NCBI GenBank assembly: GCA_947623625.1 | Contig: CANQHD010000003.1 | Location: 1-51,184 of the forward strand | DNA: 51,184 bases | Direction: 5' to 3' | From: an uncultured Bacilli bacterium | Lineage (GTDB): Bacteria > Bacillota_I > Bacilli_A > RF39 > UBA660 | Part shown: positions 25,650-34,381 of the stretch, piece after piece | Position numbering within the stretch: the stretch's first letter is position 1 | Layout of the letters: each line of letters begins with the position of its first letter | Position numbers and translations under genes: made by a program | Notes under the pieces: model-generated | Told to the model about the DNA's origin: nothing | Databases searched by the model: none | The model's input: the letters and a program-made list of their open reading frames with translations, nothing else

Positions 25650-26957
25650 TTAAAATGGTAACTTCAAATTTCCATTTGAAAATTGCTTCATCATTTTCTT
25701 CATTTGATCAAATTGAGCTAAAAGTTTATTGACTTCTTGAACAGATAAACCACATCCTTTAGCAATTCTCGTTTTTCTACTCGCTTTAATGATTTCAGGA
25801 TGTCTTCTCTCATTTGGAGTCATAGAAAGGATAATCGCTTCAATATGAGCCATTTGCTTCGGAGGAATCTTCACATTATTCAGTCCCATTTTAGAAGCCC
25901 CAGGGATTAATTTCAATAAGTTTTCGAGTGGTCCTAATCTCTTCATTTGCTTGAGTGTAGATAAAAAGTCTTCTAAATCGAATTTACCTTGTTGCATTTT
26001 CTTCGCAGTTTTTTCTGCTTCCTTTTCATCAATTGCTTCTTGGGCTTTTTCAACTAAAGAGATAATATCTCCCATTCCAAGAATTCGACCAGCCATTCGT
26101 TCTGGATCAAAAGAATCTAGTCCGTCTAACTTTTCAGAAACACCAATAAATTTGATGGGAACATGTGTTAGGTGTCTTACAGATAAGGCAACTCCACCTC
26201 TTGTATCTCCATCTAATTTAGTCAAAATAACTCCCGTTAATTTAAGCTTATCATTGAATCCTGTAATCACATTGATAGCATCCTGTCCCATCATAGCATC
26301 AAGTACTAAAAGAATTTCTTGAGGAGTTATTTCTTTTTCAATATTTTGTAGCTCCTCCATTAAAGCATCATCAATATGAAGACGCCCAGCAGTATCTACT
26401 AAAACATAGTCATAATGATTTTCTTTAGCATAGGAAATTGCATTTTTTGCAATGGTTACTGGATTTTCTTTTCCTTCTTCATAAACTTCTATATTCAACT
26501 GTTTTCCTAGTTGTTTTAGCTGATCAATTGCAGCAGGACGATAAACATCACAAGCAACTAAAAGAGGTTTTTTCGCATGTTTTTTTCTTAAGAAATTCGC
26601 AAGCTTACCAGTTGTCGTTGTTTTTCCACTTCCTTGTAATCCAACAAGCATCAAAATTGCAGGAGATCCATCTAAATTAAGAGGAGCACTTTCTCCACCT
26701 AATAGTTCTGTTAATTCATCTTTTACTATTTTTACAAATAGATCCCCTGGCTTAATACTAGATTGTACTTCTTCGCCAAGAGCTTTTTCTTTAACCGTTT
26801 GTGTAAATTCTTTTACAACTTGATAGTTGACATCGGCTTCTAAAAGAGCAAGTCGAATCTCTCTCATCATCTCGCCGATGTTTTCTTCCGTTATTTTTCC
26901 ATAGCCTTTCATCTTATGAAGCGCATTTTGTAGACGTTGTCCTAAACTTTCAAACAT
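25650..26957 (-). CDS. ffh: Signal recognition particle protein Ffh
   Basis: About 435 aa from ATG 26957 (GTGGTGAT upstream). N domain (1-85), G domain with GLQGSGKTTTTGKLA (~107-121), DVYRPAAIDQL, DTAGRLHID, TKLDGDTRGG, and the C-terminal M domain that binds 4.5S RNA and signal peptides (GCGLSVQEVNKLLAQFDQMK, methionine-rich KKMMKQF). It is a GTPase that brings ribosomes making membrane proteins to FtsY. Last gene of a run with fmt and two unknown genes; ylxM, its usual neighbour, is beside ftsY instead. Confidence 0.97.
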   Translation of the reverse strand: MFESLGQRLQNALHKMKGYGKITEENIGEMMREIRLALLEADVNYQVVKEFTQTVKEKALGEEVQSSIKPGDLFVKIVKDELTELLGGESAPLNLDGSPAILMLVGLQGSGKTTTTGKLANFLRKKHAKKPLLVACDVYRPAAIDQLKQLGKQLNIEVYEEGKENPVTIAKNAISYAKENHYDYVLVDTAGRLHIDDALMEELQNIEKEITPQEILLVLDAMMGQDAINVITGFNDKLKLTGVILTKLDGDTRGGVALSVRHLTHVPIKFIGVSEKLDGLDSFDPERMAGRILGMGDIISLVEKAQEAIDEKEAEKTAKKMQQGKFDLEDFLSTLKQMKRLGPLENLLKLIPGASKMGLNNVKIPPKQMAHIEAIILSMTPNERRHPEIIKASRKTRIAKGCGLSVQEVNKLLAQFDQMKKMMKQFSNGNLKLPF

Positions 26958-27020
26958 ATTTATCACCACTTTCATTATATAGAAATTTTTTTGAAAAGTA
27001 AAAGAAAAAGCATCTCTTTC

Positions 27021-27770
27021 CTATGATGGAACTTCAAATGCTTCAATTTTTCCATAATCTTGATAACTAACTGTAAAATAAGTTTGCATCGGAGTTTTTC
27101 TTAAATAAGTGTCATAACTTGAATAATTATAAAAAATCTTTTCAACTTGACCATTTTCTGTGACATAAACCTCAATAATGTTAGGCTCATCGGCTATATC
27201 AATTTTTTCATTTTGATACAAGTCCCAAAGTGTTGTTGTACTAATTTGATAACGGTAAACTGTTTGCTTATTTTGATAAAGTGTTTTGGACTCAAAAGTT
27301 GCTGCATCAAGTGTTTTCTTAAGCATTCCCTCTTCAAGAATTTGACGATAATAAAAAGGATTATCACAAATTTGCCAAACATCATTTAGTCTTTGTATTA
27401 CAATACCACTATATAAAAAATACATATTGCCATAATTGTTTGTAACCTGCTTCATTTGATTATAAGCTTTTCCTGTTAATTCTTTAGAAACACCATTGAC
27501 ATTTTCTTGATAAGTAAATTGATAGTTTCCATTTACTAAATCTTGCACGGAATAATTCGCATTTTCTTGCAGTTGACTAGGAAGTGTTAAATTTTTTTGG
27601 GGAGCGGACGCAGATGCTCGAAAGGAAATACCTAATACAAGAAAGAAAATAAAATAAAAACCAAAAAATAATAGAGCTCTTCCTTTTGGACTTTTCCATA
27701 ACTCTTTTAAATAAGCAACTCCACTTTCAACTTGATTACTTTTCTTTGTTTCATTTTTCTTTTTATTCAT
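27021..27770 (-). CDS. Membrane-anchored extracytoplasmic protein, unknown
   Basis: 249 aa: a cytoplasmic basic N-terminus (MNKKKNETKKSNQ), one hydrophobic segment (about 33-52, LLFFGFYFIFFLVLGISF) and a ~195-residue region outside the membrane, rich in Tyr, Asn and Gln, with beta-strand-like segments (YQFTYQENVNG, TVYRYQISTTTLW, IIEVYVTENGQVEKIFYNYS). The repeated strand pattern suggests a lipoprotein-like beta domain. No family recognised. It sits 8 bp after fmt and 60 bp before ffh on the same strand. Confidence 0.65.
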   Translation of the reverse strand: MNKKKNETKKSNQVESGVAYLKELWKSPKGRALLFFGFYFIFFLVLGISFRASASAPQKNLTLPSQLQENANYSVQDLVNGNYQFTYQENVNGVSKELTGKAYNQMKQVTNNYGNMYFLYSGIVIQRLNDVWQICDNPFYYRQILEEGMLKKTLDAATFESKTLYQNKQTVYRYQISTTTLWDLYQNEKIDIADEPNIIEVYVTENGQVEKIFYNYSSYDTYLRKTPMQTYFTVSYQDYGKIEAFEVPS

Positions 27771-27778
27771 CTTTATCC

Positions 27779-28720
27779 CTACTTTAATTTTTTTCCTAGT
27801 AAAGATTTCTTATCAATTCCATTTAAGAACTCTTTTACATCACATTTTTTCTTTCCTTCTAACTGTATCTGTTCCAAAATAAGTTCACTGTCTTTCGTAG
27901 AAACACCGATACCATCTTTATAGATAGCAACGATTTCACCATCTTCTTTTTCTAAATAAACATGATCGCTCATCCGAGCTCGATAGACTTTTAAAATCTT
28001 ACCATCAAGAGTCGTATAAGCTATTGGATCTGGATTCATTCCTCTTATTTGATTATAAAGCTCTAATGTTGTTTTATGAAAATCAAGTTTTTCTTGTTCC
28101 CTTGTGATATTATAAGCCATTGTTTTTTCTGTCTCATCCTGCTTTTGAGGTTTAATTTCTCCCTGAATAATTTGAGGAATTACTTTCAGTAAAAGTTGAG
28201 CACCAACATGACTCATTTTTTCTTCAAGACTTCCCTTTGTATCTAAAGGTGAAATCAACACTTCTTCTTGAGCTAAAATATCTCCACCATCCATTTTTTC
28301 ATTCATATACATAATTGTAATTCCAGTTTTTAAGCATCCATCTATAATAGCTTGATGAATGGGAGCCCCTCCCCTATATTTAGGAAGAAGAGAAGCATGG
28401 ACATTAATGGATCCATAACGAGGATAGTCCAATAATTTTTTCGGCAACATTTGTCCATAGGCACAAGTAACAATCATATCTGGATTTAACTTTAAAAATT
28501 CTTCATATTCATCTTTTAAAGAAACTGGTTGATAAAGGGGCAAATTATAATTTGCAGATGCGACTTTTATTGGGGATGGGGTCATAATGTGTTTTCTTCC
28601 AACCGGTTTATCTGGTTGTGTAATGACACCAACAATTTCATATTGACTACTCATAAGTGCATCTAAAATTGGAACACTAAATTGGGGTGTTGCCATCAAT
28701 AATATTTTTAACTTTTCCAT
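27779..28720 (-). CDS. fmt: Methionyl-tRNA formyltransferase
   Basis: 313 aa. Transfers a formyl group from 10-formyl-THF to Met-tRNA(fMet) for initiation. Seen: the N-terminal Rossmann start MATPQFSVPILDALMSS, folate site and catalytic residues in NVHASLLPKYRGGAPIHQAI (Asn, His) and GITIMYMNEKMDGGDIL (Asp), then the C-terminal OB domain from ~205. Length normal (about 310-317). Ribosome site GAGGTG. Cotranscribed with the unknown membrane genes on both sides. Confidence 0.96.
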   Translation of the reverse strand: MEKLKILLMATPQFSVPILDALMSSQYEIVGVITQPDKPVGRKHIMTPSPIKVASANYNLPLYQPVSLKDEYEEFLKLNPDMIVTCAYGQMLPKKLLDYPRYGSINVHASLLPKYRGGAPIHQAIIDGCLKTGITIMYMNEKMDGGDILAQEEVLISPLDTKGSLEEKMSHVGAQLLLKVIPQIIQGEIKPQKQDETEKTMAYNITREQEKLDFHKTTLELYNQIRGMNPDPIAYTTLDGKILKVYRARMSDHVYLEKEDGEIVAIYKDGIGVSTKDSELILEQIQLEGKKKCDVKEFLNGIDKKSLLGKKLK

Positions 28721-28724
28721 TTTT

Positions 28725-29978
28725 TCACCTCATTTTAAAGTAATTAAGAATAAGAATGAGCGTAAGACCACTCACAATGCTTAAAAAACCACAGAGTGCT
28801 ATTACATCCGCATAACCATGATTATTAACAGGCTTGGAAAAGACAAATGTATTTTCTTCTTCAAATTCCTCATCATCTTCCTCTATTTCAATAGATTCCA
28901 TTTCTTTTTCAAAAATAGGAAGTGGTATTTTTTCATCTTGTTCACTTGCATTTTCCAAATCGAATTCCTGATAAGTTGGCATTTTCTCCACAATAAAGTC
29001 AAGAGGCAAAATAGAACTAAATTGCTTATCATTTGGATATTTACTATCTAAAATTCTTGCCATGCTAATTGAGAAATCCTCGTTTTCTGCTTGAGACAAA
29101 ATTTGAGCAAAATCATCTAACTTATCTCGTCCAACAGCTTGTCTTTTAATAAAGGCAATACAAGGTTTTGATTCATCTAATTTTAACACTTCCCACTGCT
29201 GTTTAAAAGCCTCATTCACTCTTTCTTGTTCTACCTGAGATAGATGAATATGTTCTCCAATAGAGTGCAAGTTTTTCTGACAGGCATCATAATCTTTTCG
29301 ATAATAAGCAAATTTATCATAGGATGAGTCTTTCATGTAAGGACTTGTTGCAGTCATATTTGAAAAATAAGAAGGAGATGAGAGAGCATAATAGTAAGCC
29401 ATTAAAAAGCTATCTGTAATATATATAGGATGTTCTTTTTCTTCCCATCTTTTTAAAATAAAGTTTTTATAAGAATGATTTTCAAAAATATAAGCAATTT
29501 GTTTCATTTTATCAATCGGATATTGATAATTTTTTGGATCAATTCCATTGAATTCTACTTCTTCTTGAAAAACAGATGGAAAACTGTGATAGCAATAGCC
29601 ATTTACAATATAACGATTATAAATTTGCATTAAGACACTTCTTTTATTTTCATATGTATTTAAATCCGAAAGACCTAATTGTAACATAACAATTTGTCCT
29701 AGTAATGAATGGATTCCAATCACAAGTTCCTGATGATTTTTATAAAGACGAGAAAGCTTTGTAATCTCTTCTAAAAATTTATCCCAATAGGCATCATCAC
29801 CTACAATAATTTGATACTTGATGACTGCATCAGTAAATATTAGCATCGAATAAAAATTATACATTCTCTCTTCTGCATTAGGAGATACATTAGATACTTT
29901 ATGTAAAGTTTCTTTATTAGATAAAACAGAAGAAAGGAGCTTTAAAATTTGTGGATCTTTTAATTTTTTTCCAAACAT
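28725..29978 (-). CDS. Unknown cytoplasmic protein with C-terminal membrane anchor
   Basis: About 417 aa from ATG 29978 (GAGAGGAG upstream). Residues 1-330 look helical and soluble, with many Tyr, Phe and Lys. An acidic linker follows (~345-380, SIEIEEDDEEFEEENTFVF) and a single hydrophobic tail (about 393-413, VIALCGFLSIVSGLTLILIL). Tail-anchored design with the bulk in the cytoplasm. No family recognised. Four bases separate it from fmt, so they share a transcript from the promoter at 30080. Confidence 0.65.
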   Translation of the reverse strand: MFGKKLKDPQILKLLSSVLSNKETLHKVSNVSPNAEERMYNFYSMLIFTDAVIKYQIIVGDDAYWDKFLEEITKLSRLYKNHQELVIGIHSLLGQIVMLQLGLSDLNTYENKRSVLMQIYNRYIVNGYCYHSFPSVFQEEVEFNGIDPKNYQYPIDKMKQIAYIFENHSYKNFILKRWEEKEHPIYITDSFLMAYYYALSSPSYFSNMTATSPYMKDSSYDKFAYYRKDYDACQKNLHSIGEHIHLSQVEQERVNEAFKQQWEVLKLDESKPCIAFIKRQAVGRDKLDDFAQILSQAENEDFSISMARILDSKYPNDKQFSSILPLDFIVEKMPTYQEFDLENASEQDEKIPLPIFEKEMESIEIEEDDEEFEEENTFVFSKPVNNHGYADVIALCGFLSIVSGLTLILILNYFKMR

Positions 29979-30079
29979 AATAACTCCTCTCATAATAAAG
30001 ATAAGTATTTTTGAACACCAACTTTATCATTTTTCATTCATTGATTTTTAATGATTTCTCTTTTCCGTATTATAATTAG

Positions 30080-30108
30080 ATTATATCAAAATCTTCTATA
30101 ATTGACAA
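30080..30108 (-). promoter_or_regulatory. Sigma-A promoter for the 29978-fmt-ffh unit
   Basis: Minus strand: TTGTCA (30103-30108), 17-bp spacer, TATAAT (30080-30085). About 100-base leader with no recognised structure. Confidence 0.7.
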
Positions 30109-30118
30109 TTAAATTCAA

Positions 30119-30141
30119 GTAAAAAAGCCAACATGTGGCTA
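30119..30141 (-). terminator. Terminator after the HerA-like gene
   Basis: AGCCA-CATGT-TGGCT hairpin overlapping the stop codon, then T6. Confidence 0.75.
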
Positions 30142-32289
30142 AATACTTTCAATTTCATCTTGAGCCATTCCCTGCCCTATTGTTGGAATGGATACTTCTG
30201 GAATTGGATTCATTCCAGTGGTGAAACTTGGATTATTCACAGGTTCTTGAGCAATAACTTGAGATGGTGGAAATGGGATTCCTGGTACCAATTGAGGTGG
30301 TGCTTGTGAAGCATTTTCTGAAGGCATTACAAATGTAGGCTGTGGTGGAATCGGTGGTCCTGATACTGGTGGCTGTTCAATTACTATGGATGGTGCGTTA
30401 TTTGGCTGAGGAGGAGGTGTTGGAACAGATGGCTCATTATTCACAGGTATCGGTGCCGAATAACTAGGTGTTACTTCCGGAACGACATTTGTAGGAGCTT
30501 GATTGACAGGAGCAGATGTCGCTGGGGCTTGTTGTTTATTTCCCGTCCAAATAGATGTAACAGCACAGTTACCACTTCTAGGCTCTGGATTTGGCATTGC
30601 AAGTTTGACAATTAATGGTATTTTAAACGCCATTCCAAAAGCTAAACAAGTTCCTGCCTGCAAACTTTTTTGTTTTTCAACAATTTCTTCACTGATATTT
30701 GGAACCATTTTTTTAATATAGTCCACGTCTGTTGGGTGATTCATTTTAAATATTAAGAAATTAGAACATTGAGAAATAACGGTATCAGAAAGCTCCACAG
30801 GGCGCTGTGAAATAAGTCCTAAAATGACACCATATTTACGTCCTTCTTTGGCAACACGATCAAAGATATTGTACCCTATTAAAAATTGATCGGTATCATG
30901 TTGAATATAACGATGTGCTTCTTCAACAATAATATGAAATGGTATACTTGCCCTATCTTTTAAAGATTTTGCAAATTCAAAGATAAGTCTTGTATAAATT
31001 TTAGTAATAACTTTCGCAAAAGAGTCATCGACATCATCTAAATTAATATTGACAATTTGATATTTAACACCATTTTGAATCAATAAATTAGAAAGATATG
31101 CTTCAAGAGAAATATACTCTTTTACATCAAAGTATTTTGCTTGGTCGGATGTTATTAAGGAATGAAGTCTTACTCGAATCGTAACAGCATCGCCATATGT
31201 ATTTTCATTTCGAAGCCATCCTTCACTAATTAAAGTAAAGTTAAGAGCTTTCTCTAAATCTTGAAGGGTGTAAAAACACTCTCCATGTGGCTCATAATCA
31301 TCGTATTTTGGATCAATAAAACTAGAGACATATTCTGTTAATAAAACGCTTTCTGTAAATTGTCCTTGAGAGTCGATTAAAAAACATTCTCTAAATTTTC
31401 GAACATAACCAATTCCTTGAATAGGAGACTCCAAATTAAACTCTGGTGTAGAACATGACCCAATGATTGAGAAAATATCATTTCTTTTATTTGGGGAAGT
31501 TTGATTGGTATAGAGAGTTGCCATAATTGCTTTTGCGATTAAATGATTTTTAAATGCATTGGCATCCATATCACTTTGAGCAAAACTGCGTACAAGTTTT
31601 AACATTCTTTCAATAATTGGAAGTTGAGAGTGTTCAGTTACTTGTAAAAGAAGGGCTAAATCATCACAGTTTAAAAGCCAAATTGGTAAACGAAGTGGAT
31701 CACCTTTAGCTTCTGTTTCATTGGTTGTGAAAAATTTATAATGATAATTTGCATTAATTTGATTAATGTCTTTAAAGGCATTATAATATTCACCAGATGA
31801 GTCAAAAAGTAAAATATTGGATTTATAAGGAAAAAGTCGCATATCTTCAAACATATTCTGAAATATTCTTGAAACACCACATGATTTACCGCTTCCACTG
31901 TTTCCTAAAATAGCAAAGTGATTACTAAAGAAATTATCAACATCTAGATAGACGGGAAAATCATTATAATAAGGACTAAAGCCAAGGGGCATATAACCTA
32001 CTTTATCTTCTCCTGTAATTAATGGTATTTCATTTTGCTCAATAACACGTATCTTTGCATCCAAGCTTGGCTTTCGTAGAACACCACCAATTAGCCGTCC
32101 GTTTTTAATTTCACCTAAAAATCTTGCTTTAACAATTCCTTCTGATAAATCATCTACTTCACCTAAAATTGTTTTTTCACTATCCTCAAAAACTAAATGT
32201 AAATTCATTAAATTCATTTTTACTTCAGCATTCTCTTTTAATTTAATATTAGCTGAATGATCACTGATATAAATAATTTTGTCAAACAT
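30139..32289 (-). CDS. HerA-like (DUF87) ATPase with proline-rich tail
   Basis: About 716 aa from ATG 32289 (AGGGGA upstream). Residues 1-110 form the small beta-barrel (HAS-barrel) domain of HerA proteins. The FtsK/HerA-type ATPase follows: Walker A GNSGSGKSCGVSR (~130), Walker B IPFHIIVEEAHRYI (~460) and an arginine-finger region (SQRPVELSDTVISQCSNFLI). The last ~135 residues are a disordered proline/glutamine-rich tail. HerA proteins translocate DNA as hexamers, in archaea with NurA for end resection; bacterial relatives act in defence or chromosome handling. No nuclease partner is adjacent. It is monocistronic and located among core genes, suggesting a housekeeping role. Confidence 0.85.
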   Translation of the reverse strand: MFDKIIYISDHSANIKLKENAEVKMNLMNLHLVFEDSEKTILGEVDDLSEGIVKARFLGEIKNGRLIGGVLRKPSLDAKIRVIEQNEIPLITGEDKVGYMPLGFSPYYNDFPVYLDVDNFFSNHFAILGNSGSGKSCGVSRIFQNMFEDMRLFPYKSNILLFDSSGEYYNAFKDINQINANYHYKFFTTNETEAKGDPLRLPIWLLNCDDLALLLQVTEHSQLPIIERMLKLVRSFAQSDMDANAFKNHLIAKAIMATLYTNQTSPNKRNDIFSIIGSCSTPEFNLESPIQGIGYVRKFRECFLIDSQGQFTESVLLTEYVSSFIDPKYDDYEPHGECFYTLQDLEKALNFTLISEGWLRNENTYGDAVTIRVRLHSLITSDQAKYFDVKEYISLEAYLSNLLIQNGVKYQIVNINLDDVDDSFAKVITKIYTRLIFEFAKSLKDRASIPFHIIVEEAHRYIQHDTDQFLIGYNIFDRVAKEGRKYGVILGLISQRPVELSDTVISQCSNFLIFKMNHPTDVDYIKKMVPNISEEIVEKQKSLQAGTCLAFGMAFKIPLIVKLAMPNPEPRSGNCAVTSIWTGNKQQAPATSAPVNQAPTNVVPEVTPSYSAPIPVNNEPSVPTPPPQPNNAPSIVIEQPPVSGPPIPPQPTFVMPSENASQAPPQLVPGIPFPPSQVIAQEPVNNPSFTTGMNPIPEVSIPTIGQGMAQDEIESI

Positions 32290-32319
32290 AATAATTCCCC
32301 TATCTTTCTTTATATAATT

Positions 32320-32348
32320 AGTATACAAAATCTTTGTTTTTTTTTCAA
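32320..32348 (-). promoter_or_regulatory. Sigma-A promoter of the HerA-like gene
   Basis: Minus strand: TTGAAA (32343-32348), 17-bp spacer, TATACT (32320-32325). Confidence 0.6.
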
Positions 32349-32406
32349 CAAGATTCAGTAAAATTACAAGGGGACTTTATCATTTATTCCTATTTTTTTT
32401 CTTATT

Positions 32407-32712
32407 TTAGTCAAGTTCTTCAATAATTTTAGTAAGACGCTGTTGAATATTTTTCTCTTTTATATCTTCCTTTAAAGTAGAAAGTTCTCTTTTTAATTTA
32501 TAAAGATGTAATTTCTGTTCATAATCTTCAAGTTTTTTACAAACATCTTTGACTTGTTTATAAATAGCATTTCGACTTTTATTTTCATTAAAAGCAATTT
32601 CTCCAAAAGAAAGATTATAGAAATAGTAACTTTCATAATAGGCTCTTTGTTTTTCTGTCAATAACGATTGATAACAGTCATATAACGCATTATAGTAAAG
32701 AACTTCTTTCAT
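32407..32712 (-). CDS. ylxM: YlxM, SRP-associated helix-turn-helix protein
   Basis: 101 aa. UPF0122 signatures: YDCYQSLLTEKQRAYYESYYF, then LSFGEIAFNENKSRNAIYKQV (sigma-70 region-4-like HTH) and VKDVCKKLEDYE. YlxM stimulates or associates with the SRP GTPases in Gram-positives. Usually upstream of ffh; here it is downstream of ftsY, with a small membrane protein gene between. Overlaps that gene by four bases. Confidence 0.9.
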   Translation of the reverse strand: MKEVLYYNALYDCYQSLLTEKQRAYYESYYFYNLSFGEIAFNENKSRNAIYKQVKDVCKKLEDYEQKLHLYKLKRELSTLKEDIKEKNIQQRLTKIIEELD

Positions 32713-33005
32713 TTAAATATATCTCCTACAATTGCAATAATCGACATACAAACTAGCAATAATCCAATGATAACATAAAGAATTGTGCCACCATTTCTTT
32801 TATAAAAAAGCGCATTATTCAGTGCAATATCAAGCAGCGTAATTCCTAAAGAAAGTTCAAACCAAGGAAGGAATGTTCCCTTAAAAAGTGTTATAACACC
32901 AAGAATGAGCATGACAATTGTTAAAATTGCTTGTAAGTATAGCATCGGATAAGATATTTTAACAGTAGGCGTCTTTTCTTTTATTTTATTTTGACTCTTA
33001 CTCAT
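32709..33005 (-). CDS. Small membrane protein between ftsY and ylxM
   Basis: 98 aa from ATG 33005, which has GGAGAT eight bases before it inside ftsY; the ATG nine bases earlier is too close to that site. Polar, lysine-rich N-terminus and three hydrophobic segments (about 22-40, 47-63, 72-92). Unknown family. Coupled by overlap to both ftsY and ylxM, so its product is made in step with SRP components; a link to membrane insertion is possible but unproven. Confidence 0.65.
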   Translation of the reverse strand: MSKSQNKIKEKTPTVKISYPMLYLQAILTIVMLILGVITLFKGTFLPWFELSLGITLLDIALNNALFYKRNGGTILYVIIGLLLVCMSIIAIVGDIFK

Positions 33006-34188
33006 TTTCTTCATCTCCTATAAAATCTTTAAAGAGTCCATATATATACTTTTCAATATCAAAAACTTGTAAGTCCTCTTCTCTTTCGCCAAGACCAATA
33101 TATTTAACAGGAAGACCTACTTCTTCTTTGATTGCTAGGACAATTCCACCTTTGGCAGTTCCATCTAATTTTGTTAAAACAATTCCCGTAAGTTTTACAA
33201 TTTCTTTAAAGCTTTTTGCTTGAGCAATTCCATTTTGACCTGTTGTAGCATCTAAAACTAAAAGAGTTTCATTGGGTTCTTTTCCCATAATTCCTTGAAT
33301 AACTCGATTGATTTTTTCAAGTTCTCTCATTAAATAATCTTTATTTTGAAGTCTACCTGCTGTATCAATTAAAATAACATCATAGTTTTCACTTTTTCCA
33401 CGTGTAACGCCATCAAAGACAACACTTGCAGGATCAACGCCTTCTTCTTTTCCATAAAAATCAACGCCTATTTTTTCACTCCAATTTTTAAGTTGCATAA
33501 CAGCACCTGCTCGAAAAGTATCTCCTGCAACTAATAATACTTTTTTTCCTTCATTTTTCATGCGATATGCAAGTTTAGCAATGGTCGTTGTTTTTCCAAC
33601 CCCATTCACTCCTACAAATAAAAGAACGGTTGGACCATTTTCACTATATTCTATCTTATTAGAAAGCACTTCACCACTGACATAAATGATAAATAATTCA
33701 TCAACAATGACTTCTTTTAAGTCAAGTGGTGACTCTATTTTTTCATCTTGAACACGCTTTTTCAACTTATCAATAAAACGCATGACTGTCTCAACACCAA
33801 TATCTGCCATGATTAAAATTTCTTCTAATTCATCAAAATACGTTGCTTCTATTTTTTTATATTTATTGGTTAAATCTTGTAATTTAGAAATAAAAGATTT
33901 TCTTGATTTTGTAAGTCCTTTCTCATAAATTTTGACTTCTTTTTCCTCAGTGCTTGGAAGAATTTGTTCCTTTTCTTCTGTTTCGATATTTATCTGTTCA
34001 TGCTCGTCTTTATCAGGTTTTTCTGGAACTGAAATTGATGAAGTTGCTTCATTTTCTCTTTCTTCTTGAATAACTGTTTCCACTTGTTTTTCATCTTTCG
34101 AAGAGATTTCTTCTTCTATAGTAGTTTTTTCTTCTTTTTCCTTTTTTTTGCTAGACCATTTTTCTTTCCATTTATCAAAAAATCCCAT
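32998..34188 (-). CDS. ftsY: Signal recognition particle receptor FtsY
   Basis: 396 aa. The N-terminal ~95 residues are a highly charged A domain (EEEISSKDEKQVETVIQEER) that binds membranes. The NG domain follows: GVNGVGKTTTIAKLA (~197-211), DTFRAGAVMQL, DTAGRLQNKDYLM, TKLDGTAKGG and GLGEREEDLQVFD. It is the membrane-side GTPase that docks Ffh. First gene of a three-gene unit from the promoter at 34204. Confidence 0.97.
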   Translation of the reverse strand: MGFFDKWKEKWSSKKKEKEEKTTIEEEISSKDEKQVETVIQEERENEATSSISVPEKPDKDEHEQINIETEEKEQILPSTEEKEVKIYEKGLTKSRKSFISKLQDLTNKYKKIEATYFDELEEILIMADIGVETVMRFIDKLKKRVQDEKIESPLDLKEVIVDELFIIYVSGEVLSNKIEYSENGPTVLLFVGVNGVGKTTTIAKLAYRMKNEGKKVLLVAGDTFRAGAVMQLKNWSEKIGVDFYGKEEGVDPASVVFDGVTRGKSENYDVILIDTAGRLQNKDYLMRELEKINRVIQGIMGKEPNETLLVLDATTGQNGIAQAKSFKEIVKLTGIVLTKLDGTAKGGIVLAIKEEVGLPVKYIGLGEREEDLQVFDIEKYIYGLFKDFIGDEENE

Positions 34189-34203
34189 AATATCACCACT
34201 TGT

Positions 34204-34232
34204 ATTTTAACAAAGTTTTTTATCTTATTCAA
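34204..34232 (-). promoter_or_regulatory. Sigma-A promoter of ftsY
   Basis: Minus strand: TTGAAT (34227-34232), 17-bp spacer, TAAAAT (34204-34209), about 15 bases before the ftsY ATG. Confidence 0.6.
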
Positions 34233-34297
34233 ACTATTATTGCAAACAATTTCTTAGTGCACACAAACCAAATTTGATTTATTTTCATGGAAGAATC

Positions 34298-34326
34298 TAG
34301 ACATTTTCCCATCTTTATAGTATAAT
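34298..34326 (+). promoter_or_regulatory. Sigma-A promoter of rnjA
   Basis: TAGACA (34298-34303), 17-bp spacer, TATAAT (34321-34326), with a ~50-base leader to AAAGGAGA. Confidence 0.65.
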
Positions 34327-34381
34327 CTTACTTGGTTAGTTCTTTTAGTAACTGAATAAAGAAAGGAGATTTTTATTTATT

